Shown here piece after piece: positions 27,396 through 36,388 of a stretch of 64,000 nucleotides of DNA. The notes under the pieces are model-generated. The model had not been told where the DNA came from, ran no database searches, and saw nothing but the letters and a program-made list of their open reading frames with translations. The first letter of the stretch is position 1, and every line of letters begins with the position of its first letter. The stretch spans positions 1 to 64,000 of the forward strand of contig CANJPG010000004.1 in NCBI GenBank assembly GCA_947476065.1. The letters run 5' to 3'. A program made the position numbers and the translations under genes. The stretch comes from Fidelibacterota bacterium (lineage in GTDB: Bacteria; Pseudomonadota; Alphaproteobacteria; Rhodospirillales; Rhodospirillaceae).

Positions 27396-28061
27396 TTGGG
27401 TACCGCCAAAGCTTATTCGGTGCGCGCGTCAATCGCTGCGGCATGTCTGGTGTTTGCGGCCTCCAGCCAGGCCGGGACGCTGAACGCGCACGTCACGACA
27501 TCCGACGGCACGCCCTTGCCGGCCGCGGTCGTCACCGCCATGCCCGTAGGCCAAGGGGCAATCGCCGTCAAAGCCGGGGCAAAAGCAATGATGGTGCAGG
27601 AAGGCAAGCAGTTCATGCCGTTTATCCTGCCCGTGCAGTTGGGCACGACGGTCGAATTTCCCAACCGCGATCCCTTCCGCCACCAGGTCTATTCGTTTTC
27701 GCCCGCAAAAACCTTTGAGCTCAAGCTGTACGGCAGCTCGGTCGTGGGCACGGCCACCTTCGACAAGGAAGGCGTCGTGCCGCTGGGGTGCAACATCCAC
27801 GACAATATGCTCGCCTACATCTACGTCGTCGGCACGCCATACTTCGCCTCCACCGAACCAAACGGCGAAACCAAAATCGGCCAACTTCCCGCTGGCAGCT
27901 ATACGGTGAAAGTGTGGCACCCCAACGAAAAAGCCGGGCAAGGTGATGCCGGCACCGTGCAAATCGGCGCCAACGACACCGTCGATGTCACAGTGAAGAT
28001 CGAGCTGAAACGTAATCGGACCCAACGCAAACCCGGGGCGGTCGACGAAAACGACTATTGA
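27396..28061 (+). CDS. Secreted cupredoxin-like protein
   Basis: About 221 residues with a signal peptide (cleavage near AASSQA), then a carboxypeptidase-regulatory-like beta fold (TSDGTPLPAAVVTA, GQLPAGSYTVKVWHP) combined with a plastocyanin-like copper site: His in FPNRDPFRHQVYSF and Cys, His and Met in LGCNIHDNML. Such proteins are often labelled methylamine utilization proteins, but no mau genes are here. The start is probably TTG 27396 with GGGGGA upstream; GTG 27420 is an alternative. Its stop overlaps or closely abuts the GGDEF-EAL gene, so the two are coupled. Confidence 0.78.
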   Translation: MGTAKAYSVRASIAAACLVFAASSQAGTLNAHVTTSDGTPLPAAVVTAMPVGQGAIAVKAGAKAMMVQEGKQFMPFILPVQLGTTVEFPNRDPFRHQVYSFSPAKTFELKLYGSSVVGTATFDKEGVVPLGCNIHDNMLAYIYVVGTPYFASTEPNGETKIGQLPAGSYTVKVWHPNEKAGQGDAGTVQIGANDTVDVTVKIELKRNRTQRKPGAVDENDY

Positions 28062-28087
28062 ACGCAGCTTTTGCGAGGCGAAGAAGC

Positions 28088-30511
28088 GTGTTTAGCAGCT
28101 TTCGACATTTTCAAGCGCGTCTGATCCTGTTTTTTGGGATGCTGTTTGTTGTCGTCGGCGCAGTCACGTTCTTGCTCGTCCAGAATGCGATCCAGCGTAA
28201 TATTTTCGAACAGGCCCGCGTCCAGCTCAGCGCCACCAACGATATCTTCAATCGCCGCCTGGCCGAGACGGCTGACGCATTGGCCGGCGGATCGACGCTG
28301 CTGGCGTCGGATTTCGCCTTCCGCCAAGCCGTGGCCACGGACGACAAGGCGACCATTCTGTCGGCGCTGCATAATCTCGAAGGGCGTATCAACGCCGACC
28401 GTGTGCTGCTGATTTCCTTGGAATCCTCCGTGCTCGCGGACACCGCCGATCCCGAACACGCAGCACCCGGCGCGGAAAAGCCATTCCGCTTCACCGATAT
28501 GATCGAGACCGCCGAAGACAAAGGCCGCGCCACCGCCACCACTGTGTTGGACGGTAAAATCTACGAACTGGTGATCGTGCCGGTGCTGGCGCCGGTTCCA
28601 ATTGCCTGGATCGTCGTCGGGCTTGAAAGCGGCAACGAATTAGTCTCCGAGCTGCAGCGCGTGACCACGGTACCCGTCGAAATCACGTTTGCCTATCAAG
28701 ACGACAATGGCAACTGGAACGCGCCGGCGTCGACCTTGCCGCCACACTTGAAGGACGTGCTGCTGCCGGAGTTTAAAAATCTTCCCCAGTTCGCGGCCGG
28801 CCCCAGGGCAATCCCCATGGAAGGCAGCGATTATGTGACGCTCGTCAAGGAACTGGTGGGCCCTAAGGACACCTCCCAGGTCCATATCGCCCTGCAATAT
28901 TCGCTGGATGTGGCGCTGCAGCCCTACCGGCCGCTCTTTCTGCTGCTGATCAGCTTGGCGGGTGCTGCACTGATTGTTTCGCTGGCAGGCGCCGTTTTCA
29001 TCGCGCGCAGCGTCACCAAGCCGATCCGCAACCTCGATGCAGCGGCCCGGCGTATTCAGGCCGGGCGCTACGGCGAAAAAATCCCGGTGGTGCAGCACGA
29101 CGAGATTGGACGGCTGTCGGACACCTTCAACCAGATGATGACCGGTATCGCCGAGCGCGAGGACCGCATCGCCTTCCAGGCCCGCCATGATTCACTCTCC
29201 GGTTTGCCCAACCGCATGTCCTTTGAGGGTCATGTCGCTGATCTCATAATTGCCCACCAGGAAGCGCGCCAGGTCTTCAGTGTGATCCTCCTGCAGATCG
29301 GCCGCTTCTCGGAGTTGATCAATACCCTGGGCCACGACACCGGCGACCAACTGATTCGCAAGATCGGCAAGACGCTGCGCCAGATCGTGCCGCAGCCCAA
29401 CGCCGTGGCCCGCCATGCCAGCAACATCTTTGCCTTGGCGCTCGACACCAACGACAGCGTTGCAGTCAGCCTGGTGATCGAGCGGGTCATGGGTGTTTTC
29501 GATAAAGCCGTCAGCGTCGCTGGCTTCAACATCGACGTCACGGCGACCATCGGCGAAGCGCGCTTTCCGGAACACGGCGCAACCGCCCGCACGCTGATGC
29601 AACACGCCGATACCGCGATTTATGAAGCCAAGCAGCAGGGCCGCTCCTACGCCGTCTACGATCCGCAGCTTGACCCGCACCGTCCGGAACGCCTGTCGAT
29701 GATGGGTGAACTGCGCGAGGGGCTGGATAAGGGCCAGTTCACCTTCTACTTCCAGCCGAAAGTCGATCTGTCCACCGAAACCGTCACCACCGTGGAGGCG
29801 CTAATCCGGTGGATGCACCCCGAGCGCGGCTTCATGCCGCCCGATCAGTTCATTCCCCTGGCCGAACAAACCGGCAATATCCGCAAGCTTACGGCCTGGG
29901 CCCTCGCGCCCGCGGTCAAACAATCGCGCCAATGGGCCGACAAGGGCATCAACGTCAAGATCGCCGTCAACCTATCGGCCCATGATCTTGGAAATCGCCA
30001 TCTGCCGGCCGAGATTTCCAATCTGTTGACCGCCTACGACGTAAGCCCGGGGCGCATCATCCTGGAGATCACCGAAAGCGCGATCATGGAAAACCCGGTC
30101 CAGGCGCAGGAGGTCTTGAAAACCCTGAGCGGCATGGGGCTTACCCTGTCGATCGATGACTATGGCATCGGGCATTCGTCGCTGGCCTATCTCAAGAGCC
30201 TGCCGGTCCAGGAAATCAAAATCGACAAATCCTTCGTGCTGAAGCTTTCGGACAGCCGTGGCGATCAGATACTGGTTAAATCGACCATCGAGCTCGGCCA
30301 TAACCTGGGCCTGCGTGTCACCGCCGAGGGCGTCGAAGACCGCGCATCGCTCGATATCCTGCAAAATCTGACCTGCGATACGGGCCAGGGCTATTTCATT
30401 AGCCGGCCGCTATCAGCCGAGGACTTTGAGATCTTTTTCACAACGTCGCGCTGGTCGCCGCACTTTGGCGGCCGGGGTATTACCGGAGTTGTCGCCGCTA
30501 CTGGGGGATAA
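28088..30511 (+). CDS. Membrane GGDEF-EAL protein, likely c-di-GMP phosphodiesterase
   Basis: About 807 residues: membrane helix (about 9-30), periplasmic sensor (about 31-290), second helix, HAMP (SVTKPIRNLDAAARRI), GGDEF-like domain and EAL domain. The GGDEF signature is replaced by RHASNIFAL, so cyclase activity is unlikely. The EAL domain keeps VEALIRW, NLSAHD, EITESA, DDYGIGHSS, KIDKSFV and AEGVED, so phosphodiesterase activity is likely. The start is uncertain: GTG 28088 has GAGG upstream, while TTG 28058 would overlap the cupredoxin stop (TTGA). The operon context suggests that the periplasmic cupredoxin informs this sensor. Confidence 0.88.
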   Translation: MFSSFRHFQARLILFFGMLFVVVGAVTFLLVQNAIQRNIFEQARVQLSATNDIFNRRLAETADALAGGSTLLASDFAFRQAVATDDKATILSALHNLEGRINADRVLLISLESSVLADTADPEHAAPGAEKPFRFTDMIETAEDKGRATATTVLDGKIYELVIVPVLAPVPIAWIVVGLESGNELVSELQRVTTVPVEITFAYQDDNGNWNAPASTLPPHLKDVLLPEFKNLPQFAAGPRAIPMEGSDYVTLVKELVGPKDTSQVHIALQYSLDVALQPYRPLFLLLISLAGAALIVSLAGAVFIARSVTKPIRNLDAAARRIQAGRYGEKIPVVQHDEIGRLSDTFNQMMTGIAEREDRIAFQARHDSLSGLPNRMSFEGHVADLIIAHQEARQVFSVILLQIGRFSELINTLGHDTGDQLIRKIGKTLRQIVPQPNAVARHASNIFALALDTNDSVAVSLVIERVMGVFDKAVSVAGFNIDVTATIGEARFPEHGATARTLMQHADTAIYEAKQQGRSYAVYDPQLDPHRPERLSMMGELREGLDKGQFTFYFQPKVDLSTETVTTVEALIRWMHPERGFMPPDQFIPLAEQTGNIRKLTAWALAPAVKQSRQWADKGINVKIAVNLSAHDLGNRHLPAEISNLLTAYDVSPGRIILEITESAIMENPVQAQEVLKTLSGMGLTLSIDDYGIGHSSLAYLKSLPVQEIKIDKSFVLKLSDSRGDQILVKSTIELGHNLGLRVTAEGVEDRASLDILQNLTCDTGQGYFISRPLSAEDFEIFFTTSRWSPHFGGRGITGVVAATGG

Positions 30512-30556
30512 CCATGGACGTGAGTACCATGGGCGGGCGGCGATGAGCGTGCCGTC

Positions 30557-31837
30557 ATGAGTCGCCACCTTGCCGCTAAGACGATCTTGTTGCCCATCGC
30601 GCTGATGGCGCAGATGACGGCTGCCCGGGCCCTGGACGACGTCCTGTCCGCCGGGTCCTTCAGCCTCGACGTCAGCGGCTACGGCGAGGGCCGCGTCATC
30701 ATGACCAGCACCACGCAGAGTTGGGAAAACGCCGGCCTGGGAAAGGTCCGCTACGGAGGCGGCGCCAGCGGCGGCCGCGACGTTCTGGCCCGCGCCGAGG
30801 GCGCTGTGGTGCTGCAGCCCAAGTTCGGCTTCGACTGGACGGGCACCGTTGTGCTTACCGCCGCCGCCGAACAGCGCCAGACCGTCGACATCACCGAGGC
30901 GTTTTTACAATACAAGCCGGCGCCCGCGGGGGAAGTCGGCTTCCGCGCCAAAGCCGGCGCCTTCTTCCCGCCCATTTCCGCCGAGAACAGCGGCTTGGCC
31001 TGGACCAGCCCCTACACGGTCACGTCATCGGCCATAAACAGCTGGGTCGGCGAGGAGCTAAAGACTATCGGCGGCGAAGCCACCATCTTCCGCCGCACCG
31101 AGGACCTGGAACTCGACCTGACCGGCGCGGTCTACATGGCCAACGATCCTGCCGGCACGCTGCTGGCCTGGCGCGGCTGGTCGTTCAATGATCGCGAAAC
31201 GGGTCTACTGGATCGCCTACAACTGGCGCCCATCCGCATCATTAGGCCGACCGGCAAGCTGGCAACGCAGGCGTCGACCGAGAAACCCTTCCATGAGGTC
31301 GACCAACGCGCCGGATTTTACGCCGCGCTGAGCGCCGAGCACGCCGACTTCGGCAAACTTTCGGTGCTCTGGTACGACAACCGCGCCAACGACCACGGCT
31401 TTGAGAAGGGCCAATGGGCTTGGCGGACAAAATTCCTCAGCGTCAGTTACAAAAACCAGCTTGCGAACGATATCGACGTGATCGCGCAATTCATGCAGGG
31501 CACAACGACGGTCATCACCATCCCCAAGCCGGTGGGGCCCATCGTTTATACGGCCTACTGGTCGGCCTTCGGGCTCGTCAGCAAGGATTGGGACCGCAAC
31601 CGCATCAGCCTCAGGGCCGAGTATTTCAAGACCACCGATCGGGACATCTTCCCCGACAATAACAACGAGCACGGCATGGCGCTGACGGCGGCTTACGTCT
31701 TCCGGCCCTCGCCGCATCAGCGGCTGACGTTCGAGCTGCTTTACGTTAATAGTTTGAGGCCGGAACGCACCTTCATGGCTCTGCCGGCGCGCGCCCAAGA
31801 AACGCAAAGCCAGATCAGCTATCGCTTTCTCTTTTAG
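30557..31837 (+). CDS. Outer-membrane beta-barrel protein
   Basis: A 426-residue protein with a signal peptide (cleavage near AARA-LDD) and alternating beta strands throughout, ending in aromatic SYRFLF, a typical outer-membrane insertion signal. Segments such as EAFLQYKPAPAGEVGFRAKAGAFFPP and late ISLRAEYFKT-type strands suggest a porin-like barrel. I recognise no specific family. It is 45 bases downstream of the GGDEF-EAL gene and is the third gene of the cupredoxin operon, so the set may sense and admit a periplasmic substrate such as copper. Confidence 0.7.
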   Translation: MSRHLAAKTILLPIALMAQMTAARALDDVLSAGSFSLDVSGYGEGRVIMTSTTQSWENAGLGKVRYGGGASGGRDVLARAEGAVVLQPKFGFDWTGTVVLTAAAEQRQTVDITEAFLQYKPAPAGEVGFRAKAGAFFPPISAENSGLAWTSPYTVTSSAINSWVGEELKTIGGEATIFRRTEDLELDLTGAVYMANDPAGTLLAWRGWSFNDRETGLLDRLQLAPIRIIRPTGKLATQASTEKPFHEVDQRAGFYAALSAEHADFGKLSVLWYDNRANDHGFEKGQWAWRTKFLSVSYKNQLANDIDVIAQFMQGTTTVITIPKPVGPIVYTAYWSAFGLVSKDWDRNRISLRAEYFKTTDRDIFPDNNNEHGMALTAAYVFRPSPHQRLTFELLYVNSLRPERTFMALPARAQETQSQISYRFLF

Positions 31838-31867
31838 ATCCCCTTTGGTTAGCCCTGCACGGTCAGC

Positions 31868-32932
31868 ATGAGCGCATCGTCCCACAATTCCGGCGTCGTC
31901 ACCCTGGCTGCCGCCCTCGGCATTGTCGCCTTGACGATTTATCTTCTGGTCGTGGGCGAATCCATTCTGATGCCTTTGGTCCTCGCGACCTTTATCGCCT
32001 ACCTGATAGCGGCCCTCGGACACCGTATCGAGCGCATCAAGATTGGCAAGCGGCGCCCGCCCCCTTGGCTCGGCCTGGCGGCCGCCATTATCATCCTGCT
32101 GATGGTCATTGCCGTGGCAGTGCAGATTGCCGCCGGCAACATCCAGGCGGTGGTTGCCGCCGCACCCGACTATCAAGAGCGCCTACAAGCCCTATTTACC
32201 GAGGGCATGGCGTATATCGCCAAGGTCCTGAAGCTGAAACGCACCCCGACGTTCGCAACCCTGGCGCAGGAAATCAATGTCAGCTCCCTCGTCGGACGGG
32301 CCGCCGCCGGGTTTCAGTCGATCGCCGCCAATACTTTCCAGGTCTTTGCCTACGTCGCCTTCCTGCTGCTCGAAATACGCATGTTCGACCGCAAGATAAG
32401 CCTGATTTTCACCGGGCCTGGCCGGGAACGGGCCGTGCGCTCGACGCTGGGCGCCATGGGCCGCAAGATTGAAACCTACGTCCTGATCAAGACCGGCATC
32501 AGCCTGACGAATAGTATCCTGAGCTACATCATCCTGCGGCTGTTCGGCGTCGACTTTGCTGGTTTCTGGGCGCTCCTGGTCTTTGTGCTGAACTTCATCC
32601 CATACATCGGCTCGCCTTTGGCCATGACCTTCCCGACAGTGATCGCACTGCTACAGTTCGGATCCTGGGTATCGGCGGCGCTGGTCTTGGGTTGTCTGGT
32701 CGGCGTGCAAGCCTTTGTGGAAAACGTTATCGAGCCGCAGGTGACGGGCAAAACCCTTAACCTCAGTCCCGTGGTCATGATCCTCTCGCTATCGACGTGG
32801 GGGGCAATCTGGGGGATCACCGGCATGATCCTCAGCGTACCGCTGATGGTGATCACGATGATCGTGCTCGCGCAGTTCCCCAAGACACGCCCCATCGCCA
32901 TCGTGATGTCGGCCAACGGTGAAATCGGCTGA
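31868..32932 (+). CDS. AI-2E family transporter (PerM/TqsA-like)
   Basis: A 354-residue inner-membrane protein with about eight hydrophobic helices, organised as two N-terminal helix pairs, a soluble middle (about 90-150) and a C-terminal bundle with FVLNFIPYIGSPLAM and ENVIEPQVTGKTLNLSPVV. These last two motifs are diagnostic of the family once called UPF0118. Members export the autoinducer AI-2 or exchange ions; the substrate here is unknown. It begins 30 bases after the outer-membrane protein gene and is followed by a hairpin with a T9 tract. Confidence 0.92.
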   Translation: MSASSHNSGVVTLAAALGIVALTIYLLVVGESILMPLVLATFIAYLIAALGHRIERIKIGKRRPPPWLGLAAAIIILLMVIAVAVQIAAGNIQAVVAAAPDYQERLQALFTEGMAYIAKVLKLKRTPTFATLAQEINVSSLVGRAAAGFQSIAANTFQVFAYVAFLLLEIRMFDRKISLIFTGPGRERAVRSTLGAMGRKIETYVLIKTGISLTNSILSYIILRLFGVDFAGFWALLVFVLNFIPYIGSPLAMTFPTVIALLQFGSWVSAALVLGCLVGVQAFVENVIEPQVTGKTLNLSPVVMILSLSTWGAIWGITGMILSVPLMVITMIVLAQFPKTRPIAIVMSANGEIG

Positions 32933-33012
32933 CGCAACGCGACTCCGAGTCGAGATTTTCACGCATCACCCCCTCTTTTAGCCGGCAGCGCCCGCCCCCT
33001 GACGCCGGACGC

Positions 33013-33034
33013 GCACCCCTCGTGCTTTTTTTTT
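33013..33034 (+). terminator. Terminator after the AI-2E transporter gene
   Basis: A short stem GCAC (33013-33016) / GTGC (33022-33025) with a five-base loop is followed by nine consecutive T residues (33026-33034), 80 bases after the transporter stop. The stem is short but the T tract is strong. Confidence 0.6.
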
Positions 33035-33623
33035 CGGTGAAGCCGCCGCCGCGGCGTGAAGGCCGCCCGTCCCCGTCATCGGCCGCCATCGCCGCCGGCA
33101 TTGCACGCCGCCGGCATCATCAGCCGACGACAATTTCCGCACGCGCGCGGCCGTTCGCGGCTGCCGTTGACGTAAAAAAACGGCGCAGTGGATGCAGACT
33201 GACGCTAGCCTGCCGCGCCGCATGGCCGCCGATTCAAAAATTCGTGCGCGGAAAATAAAAATAAGCGGCAAGGCGCGGAATTATTGAACTTCCGCGCGAA
33301 CGCACCTCGCTGCGCGGCAATCTCATTTTATCGCATGCCGGCGCCCGCGCGTGCGTGCGAGATGCGCATCACCCCGTGTGTGGCGCGCACGCGGCGGCGC
33401 GTTGAGATGTCTCGTGCGGCGCATGCGTGCGTGCGCGTCGCGCCGTGATCGGACGCGAGGCCTGTAGTTATTTTTTGGTAAATTTTCTGCGCGGCGGCGG
33501 CGCATTCGTGCCGAGCGGGAGTCGACTTCAAAGAGAAATCAAGAAAAAAATTCGGCGCCGTTACAAAATCACTTGTGAATTTTCGTCAAGTGCGTTTATC
33601 TCATCAGCGTTTGGATGTTTCAC

Positions 33624-33647
33624 ACCGAACGTGGTGTTCGGTTTTTT
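33624..33647 (+). terminator. Orphan intrinsic terminator
   Basis: Stem ACCGAAC (33624-33630) / GTTCGGT (33636-33642) with a five-base loop runs into TTTTTT. No protein gene ends upstream within 600 bases, so it must end either a long readthrough transcript or a small RNA. Confidence 0.75.
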
Positions 33648-33701
33648 ATGTTTCGAAGCATCCGGACTTAACCCAACTCCACTTGAACAGGGGATTTGAA
33701 C

Positions 33702-33773
33702 ATGGCTGCCAAGAAAAAAGCGAAGAAGAAAGTTGCCAAGAAGAAAGCCAAAAAGAAGGCAAAGAAGAAGTAG
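33702..33773 (+). CDS. 23-residue lysine-repeat micro-protein
   Basis: ATG at 33702 with AGGGG upstream opens a 23-codon frame: MAAKKK followed by repeated (A/V)xKKK units, with 16 Lys and otherwise only Ala, Val and Met. It resembles the tail of histone H1-like and AlgP-like DNA-binding proteins and would be strongly cationic. It is too short for ordinary gene finders. A clean ribosome-binding site, its own upstream terminator and a terminator downstream at 33907 support a real transcript. The function (nucleoid or RNA binding) is inference. Confidence 0.6.
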   Translation: MAAKKKAKKKVAKKKAKKKAKKK

Positions 33774-33906
33774 TCTAACTACTACTTTTTTTAGTAGGGA
33801 CAGCACACAAGAACGGTTACGAAGTCGGCGCGAACGGAAGGCCTAGCCTTTAAGGGCACCGCCCTGAACAGTTTGCACCGGATCGATATCCGATTGTGAT
33901 GGGAAG

Positions 33907-33935
33907 CCCGCCGAGCCAACGCTCGGCGGGTTTTT
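33907..33935 (+). terminator. Strong intrinsic terminator
   Basis: Perfect 10-bp stem CCCGCCGAGC (33907-33916) / GCTCGGCGGG (33921-33930) with loop CAAC and five T residues. It lies 134 bases after the lysine-rich peptide and faces the 3' end of the convergent aminotransferase gene. Confidence 0.9.
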
Positions 33936-33970
33936 CATTGTCCGCAGATAGGCCGATAAACAGCGGCTTT

Positions 33971-35161
33971 CTACGACCCCAATGCCGCGCGCGCCGCCGG
34001 TTGGGCCTTGCCGAGATTGATGGCAGCCCCCGCGCCCTGAAGCGCAGATTCGATGGCGGCCAGACAGGTCAGAACGTGGGTCGGCGAAGCGCTTTGCCCC
34101 ATCAGACCGATGCGCCAGACTTTGCCGGCCCAGGCGCCAAGACCCGCGCCGATTTCTAGGTTATACAGCGACAGCAATTGACGCCGGATCGCCGCTTCAT
34201 CCACGCTGGCCGGGATTTCGACGACATTCAGCTGCGGCAGGCGCACCGCCGCGTCCACCTTCATGGAAAGTCCCATGGCTTCGAAGCCCGCGACCAAGGC
34301 CGCGTGCATTGCGGCATGACGCTTCACCGAAGCCTCGACCCCCTCTTCCCGGAGCATGACCAGCGCTTCGTGCAGTCCATAAAGCGCGTTAACCGGCGCC
34401 GTGTGGTGATAGGTCCGGCTGCCGCCGCCCTTGTCGCCCCAATAGGCCGTTACCAGCGAGAGATCCAGGAACCAGCTTTGCACCTTGGTCTTGCGATTTT
34501 TGAGGGCTTCGACGGCGCGGGGGCCGAAGGTCACCGGCGATAGGCCGGGTGGACAGGACAGGCACTTCTGCGTTCCGGAATACACCGCATCGGCCCCCCA
34601 GGCATCGACCTCCACCGGGATTCCGGCCAGCCCCGTTACGGTATCGACGATGGACAGCACGCCAGCCGCCTGCGCAAGCCGGCAGATGGCGCCGGCATCC
34701 GACGCCACGCCGGTCGATGTCTCGGCATGAACAAAAGCCACGGCCTTGACGCCGGGATTGGCCTTGAGTGCCGCCTGGACCTTTACCGGATCAACCGGCT
34801 CGCCCCATGGATCCTCGACGACAATGGCTTTGGCGCCGCAGCGCTCGACGTTTTCCTTCATACGGCCGCCGAAGACGCCGTTGATGCAGACGATGACGCT
34901 ATCGCCCGGCTCGATGAGGTTAACAAAGCAGGCCTCCATACCCGCGGAACCGGGCGCCGAGATGGCAATGGTAAGATCATTCTCGGTCCGGAAGGCGTAT
35001 CGCAGCAGCGCCTTGATATCGTCCATCAGGGCGACGAAGGCGGGGTCCAGGTGACCGATGGTCGGGCGCGCCAGTGCGGCCAGCACCCGGGGATGGACGT
35101 CCGAGGGACCGGGGCCCATCAGGATACGGCGCGGCAAGTCGGGCAGTGCTTCATTGCGCAT
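33971..35161 (-). CDS. PLP aminotransferase, alanine/serine-glyoxylate type
   Basis: A 396-residue class V aminotransferase. The N-terminal LMGPGPSDVHPRVL is typical of the alanine-glyoxylate / serine-glyoxylate group, the PLP lysine is in YSGTQKCLSCPPGLSP and the substrate-binding Arg region is VWRIGLMGQSA. These enzymes transaminate glyoxylate to glycine using alanine or serine. It could act in photorespiration-like or C1 metabolism. The exact amino donor is not clear. ATG at 35161; an alpha/beta hydrolase gene follows upstream on the same strand. Confidence 0.87.
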   Translation of the reverse strand: MRNEALPDLPRRILMGPGPSDVHPRVLAALARPTIGHLDPAFVALMDDIKALLRYAFRTENDLTIAISAPGSAGMEACFVNLIEPGDSVIVCINGVFGGRMKENVERCGAKAIVVEDPWGEPVDPVKVQAALKANPGVKAVAFVHAETSTGVASDAGAICRLAQAAGVLSIVDTVTGLAGIPVEVDAWGADAVYSGTQKCLSCPPGLSPVTFGPRAVEALKNRKTKVQSWFLDLSLVTAYWGDKGGGSRTYHHTAPVNALYGLHEALVMLREEGVEASVKRHAAMHAALVAGFEAMGLSMKVDAAVRLPQLNVVEIPASVDEAAIRRQLLSLYNLEIGAGLGAWAGKVWRIGLMGQSASPTHVLTCLAAIESALQGAGAAINLGKAQPAARAALGS

Positions 35162-35187
35162 GGAATATTTTCCGCTGGGACAGGGCG

Positions 35188-36141
35188 TCAGATGACGCCG
35201 GTGATCTTGAGTTTGGTCAGGAAGGCCGCGGCCCCGAGGCTGCGGCTGAGAACCGTCAGCGGTCCGAGGCGGGACGGAAGGCCGGCGAGGAAGCTGTCAA
35301 TGGCCTGAGCCGCTTCGGGCTCGTCGAGGTAAGGTGTATGGCCATGCTGGGGCACGACCGCCTGCTGCAGATGCGGCACCTCGCGTTTCATGCGCGCGAA
35401 CACCTCGGCGCTCAGAAGATCCGAGGTGCCGCCACGGATGGCCAGCACCGGGATGCGTTTCAAGCGTAGGAAAAAAGGCCAGAGATCGACGGACGCCGAG
35501 CTTCCGACAAAGGGTTTGGATATATTGAGGTCGTAGTCAACGCGGAACGAGCCGTCGTCTGCCTGGATGAAACGCCGGCGCGCCATTTTCAGCCAGTCGG
35601 CCTGCTGGTAGCCGGGATAGATCGTGCCGTCGAGGAACTGGACGGCGGCGGCGGCATCATCCCAGCTGTTGATCGGCTTGGATTTGCCGAGGTAGGTGGC
35701 GATACGGGCCAGCCCCGCCGGATCGAGTTCGGGCCCGATGTCGTTCAAAATCACGCCAAGCAGGTGCTGGGGCATTACCCCGCCCAAGATCATCGAAATA
35801 ATCCCACCGAGCGAGGTCCCGATGAGGACGACCTGCGCCAGGCCGGCGGACTTAATGAGTGCTGCCATATCGCGCATGTAAACCGCCGGCACATAGGTCG
35901 CGGGATCCTTGGCGTATTCGGACAGGCCCCTGCCCCGCAACTCGGCGCACAGCACGCGGTATTTCTGGGCCAGATGCGGCGCCAGCTCTTCGAAATCCCG
36001 GGCGTTGCGGGTCAAACCCGGAATGCAAAGCACGGTAAAGGGGGCATCCGGCGGACCCGGATAGTCGCGGTAGTGGAGCTTCAATCCGTCCGGCGACGTA
36101 TAAAAGCGCGAAGTAAATGGCGCGGCGGTCGCGGCGGTCAT
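35188..36141 (-). CDS. Alpha/beta hydrolase
   Basis: A 317-residue hydrolase with the order expected of the fold: oxyanion region LCIPGLTRNARDF, nucleophile Ser in IGTSLGGIIS, an acid near RGGTSDLLS and catalytic His in PQHGHTPYLDEP. The lid (about 150-215) has no diagnostic feature, so the substrate is unknown. The preferred start is ATG 36141 with GGGGAC upstream; ATG 36183 is in frame but has poor spacing. It ends 26 bases before the aminotransferase gene and is likely co-transcribed with it. Confidence 0.85.
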   Translation of the reverse strand: MTAATAAPFTSRFYTSPDGLKLHYRDYPGPPDAPFTVLCIPGLTRNARDFEELAPHLAQKYRVLCAELRGRGLSEYAKDPATYVPAVYMRDMAALIKSAGLAQVVLIGTSLGGIISMILGGVMPQHLLGVILNDIGPELDPAGLARIATYLGKSKPINSWDDAAAAVQFLDGTIYPGYQQADWLKMARRRFIQADDGSFRVDYDLNISKPFVGSSASVDLWPFFLRLKRIPVLAIRGGTSDLLSAEVFARMKREVPHLQQAVVPQHGHTPYLDEPEAAQAIDSFLAGLPSRLGPLTVLSRSLGAAAFLTKLKITGVI

Positions 36142-36388
36142 GGGAGTGTCCCCGGGGCGGTTGGCGGCGGGGATTTTCGGCATCTTTCACGGGGCGATCA
36201 AGCCATGTTTGGCGGCCTCGCAAAGGGAGGAATTGGAGACTAGACTGCTAGGCCACGGTACAAAACAGAGGAACATTTTCTCTGCCGACCCCCGTCCAGC
36301 GCCGGACCGCCCATATGCGGCTTTCTGGCGACCCGGCGGTCGGTTTCAATGGCCTTCATAACCGCAATTAACGGCACTAATCATCTCC

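Larger units (their letters stand above)
32933..33701. other. 769-bp gene-poor stretch before the lysine-rich peptide
   Basis: I see no convincing protein gene. It holds a terminator (33013), runs of alternating purine-pyrimidine sequence between about 33345 and 33440 (for example GCATGCGTGCGTGCGCG at 33421-33437), the perfect palindrome GATGCGCATC (33361-33370), an A-rich patch near 33540 and a strong terminator at 33624. The open frames that cross it are Arg/Ala-rich artefacts of GC-rich sequence. Confidence 0.55.

Noticed and set aside
27396-28061. Methylamine utilization protein
   Set aside because: The label is common for this domain mix, but no mau genes or methylamine dehydrogenase are nearby.
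33323-33699. Open frames across the gene-poor stretch on both strands
   Set aside because: Composition is Arg/Ala/His-biased as expected from GC-rich repeats, and the plus-strand frame runs straight through a terminator hairpin.
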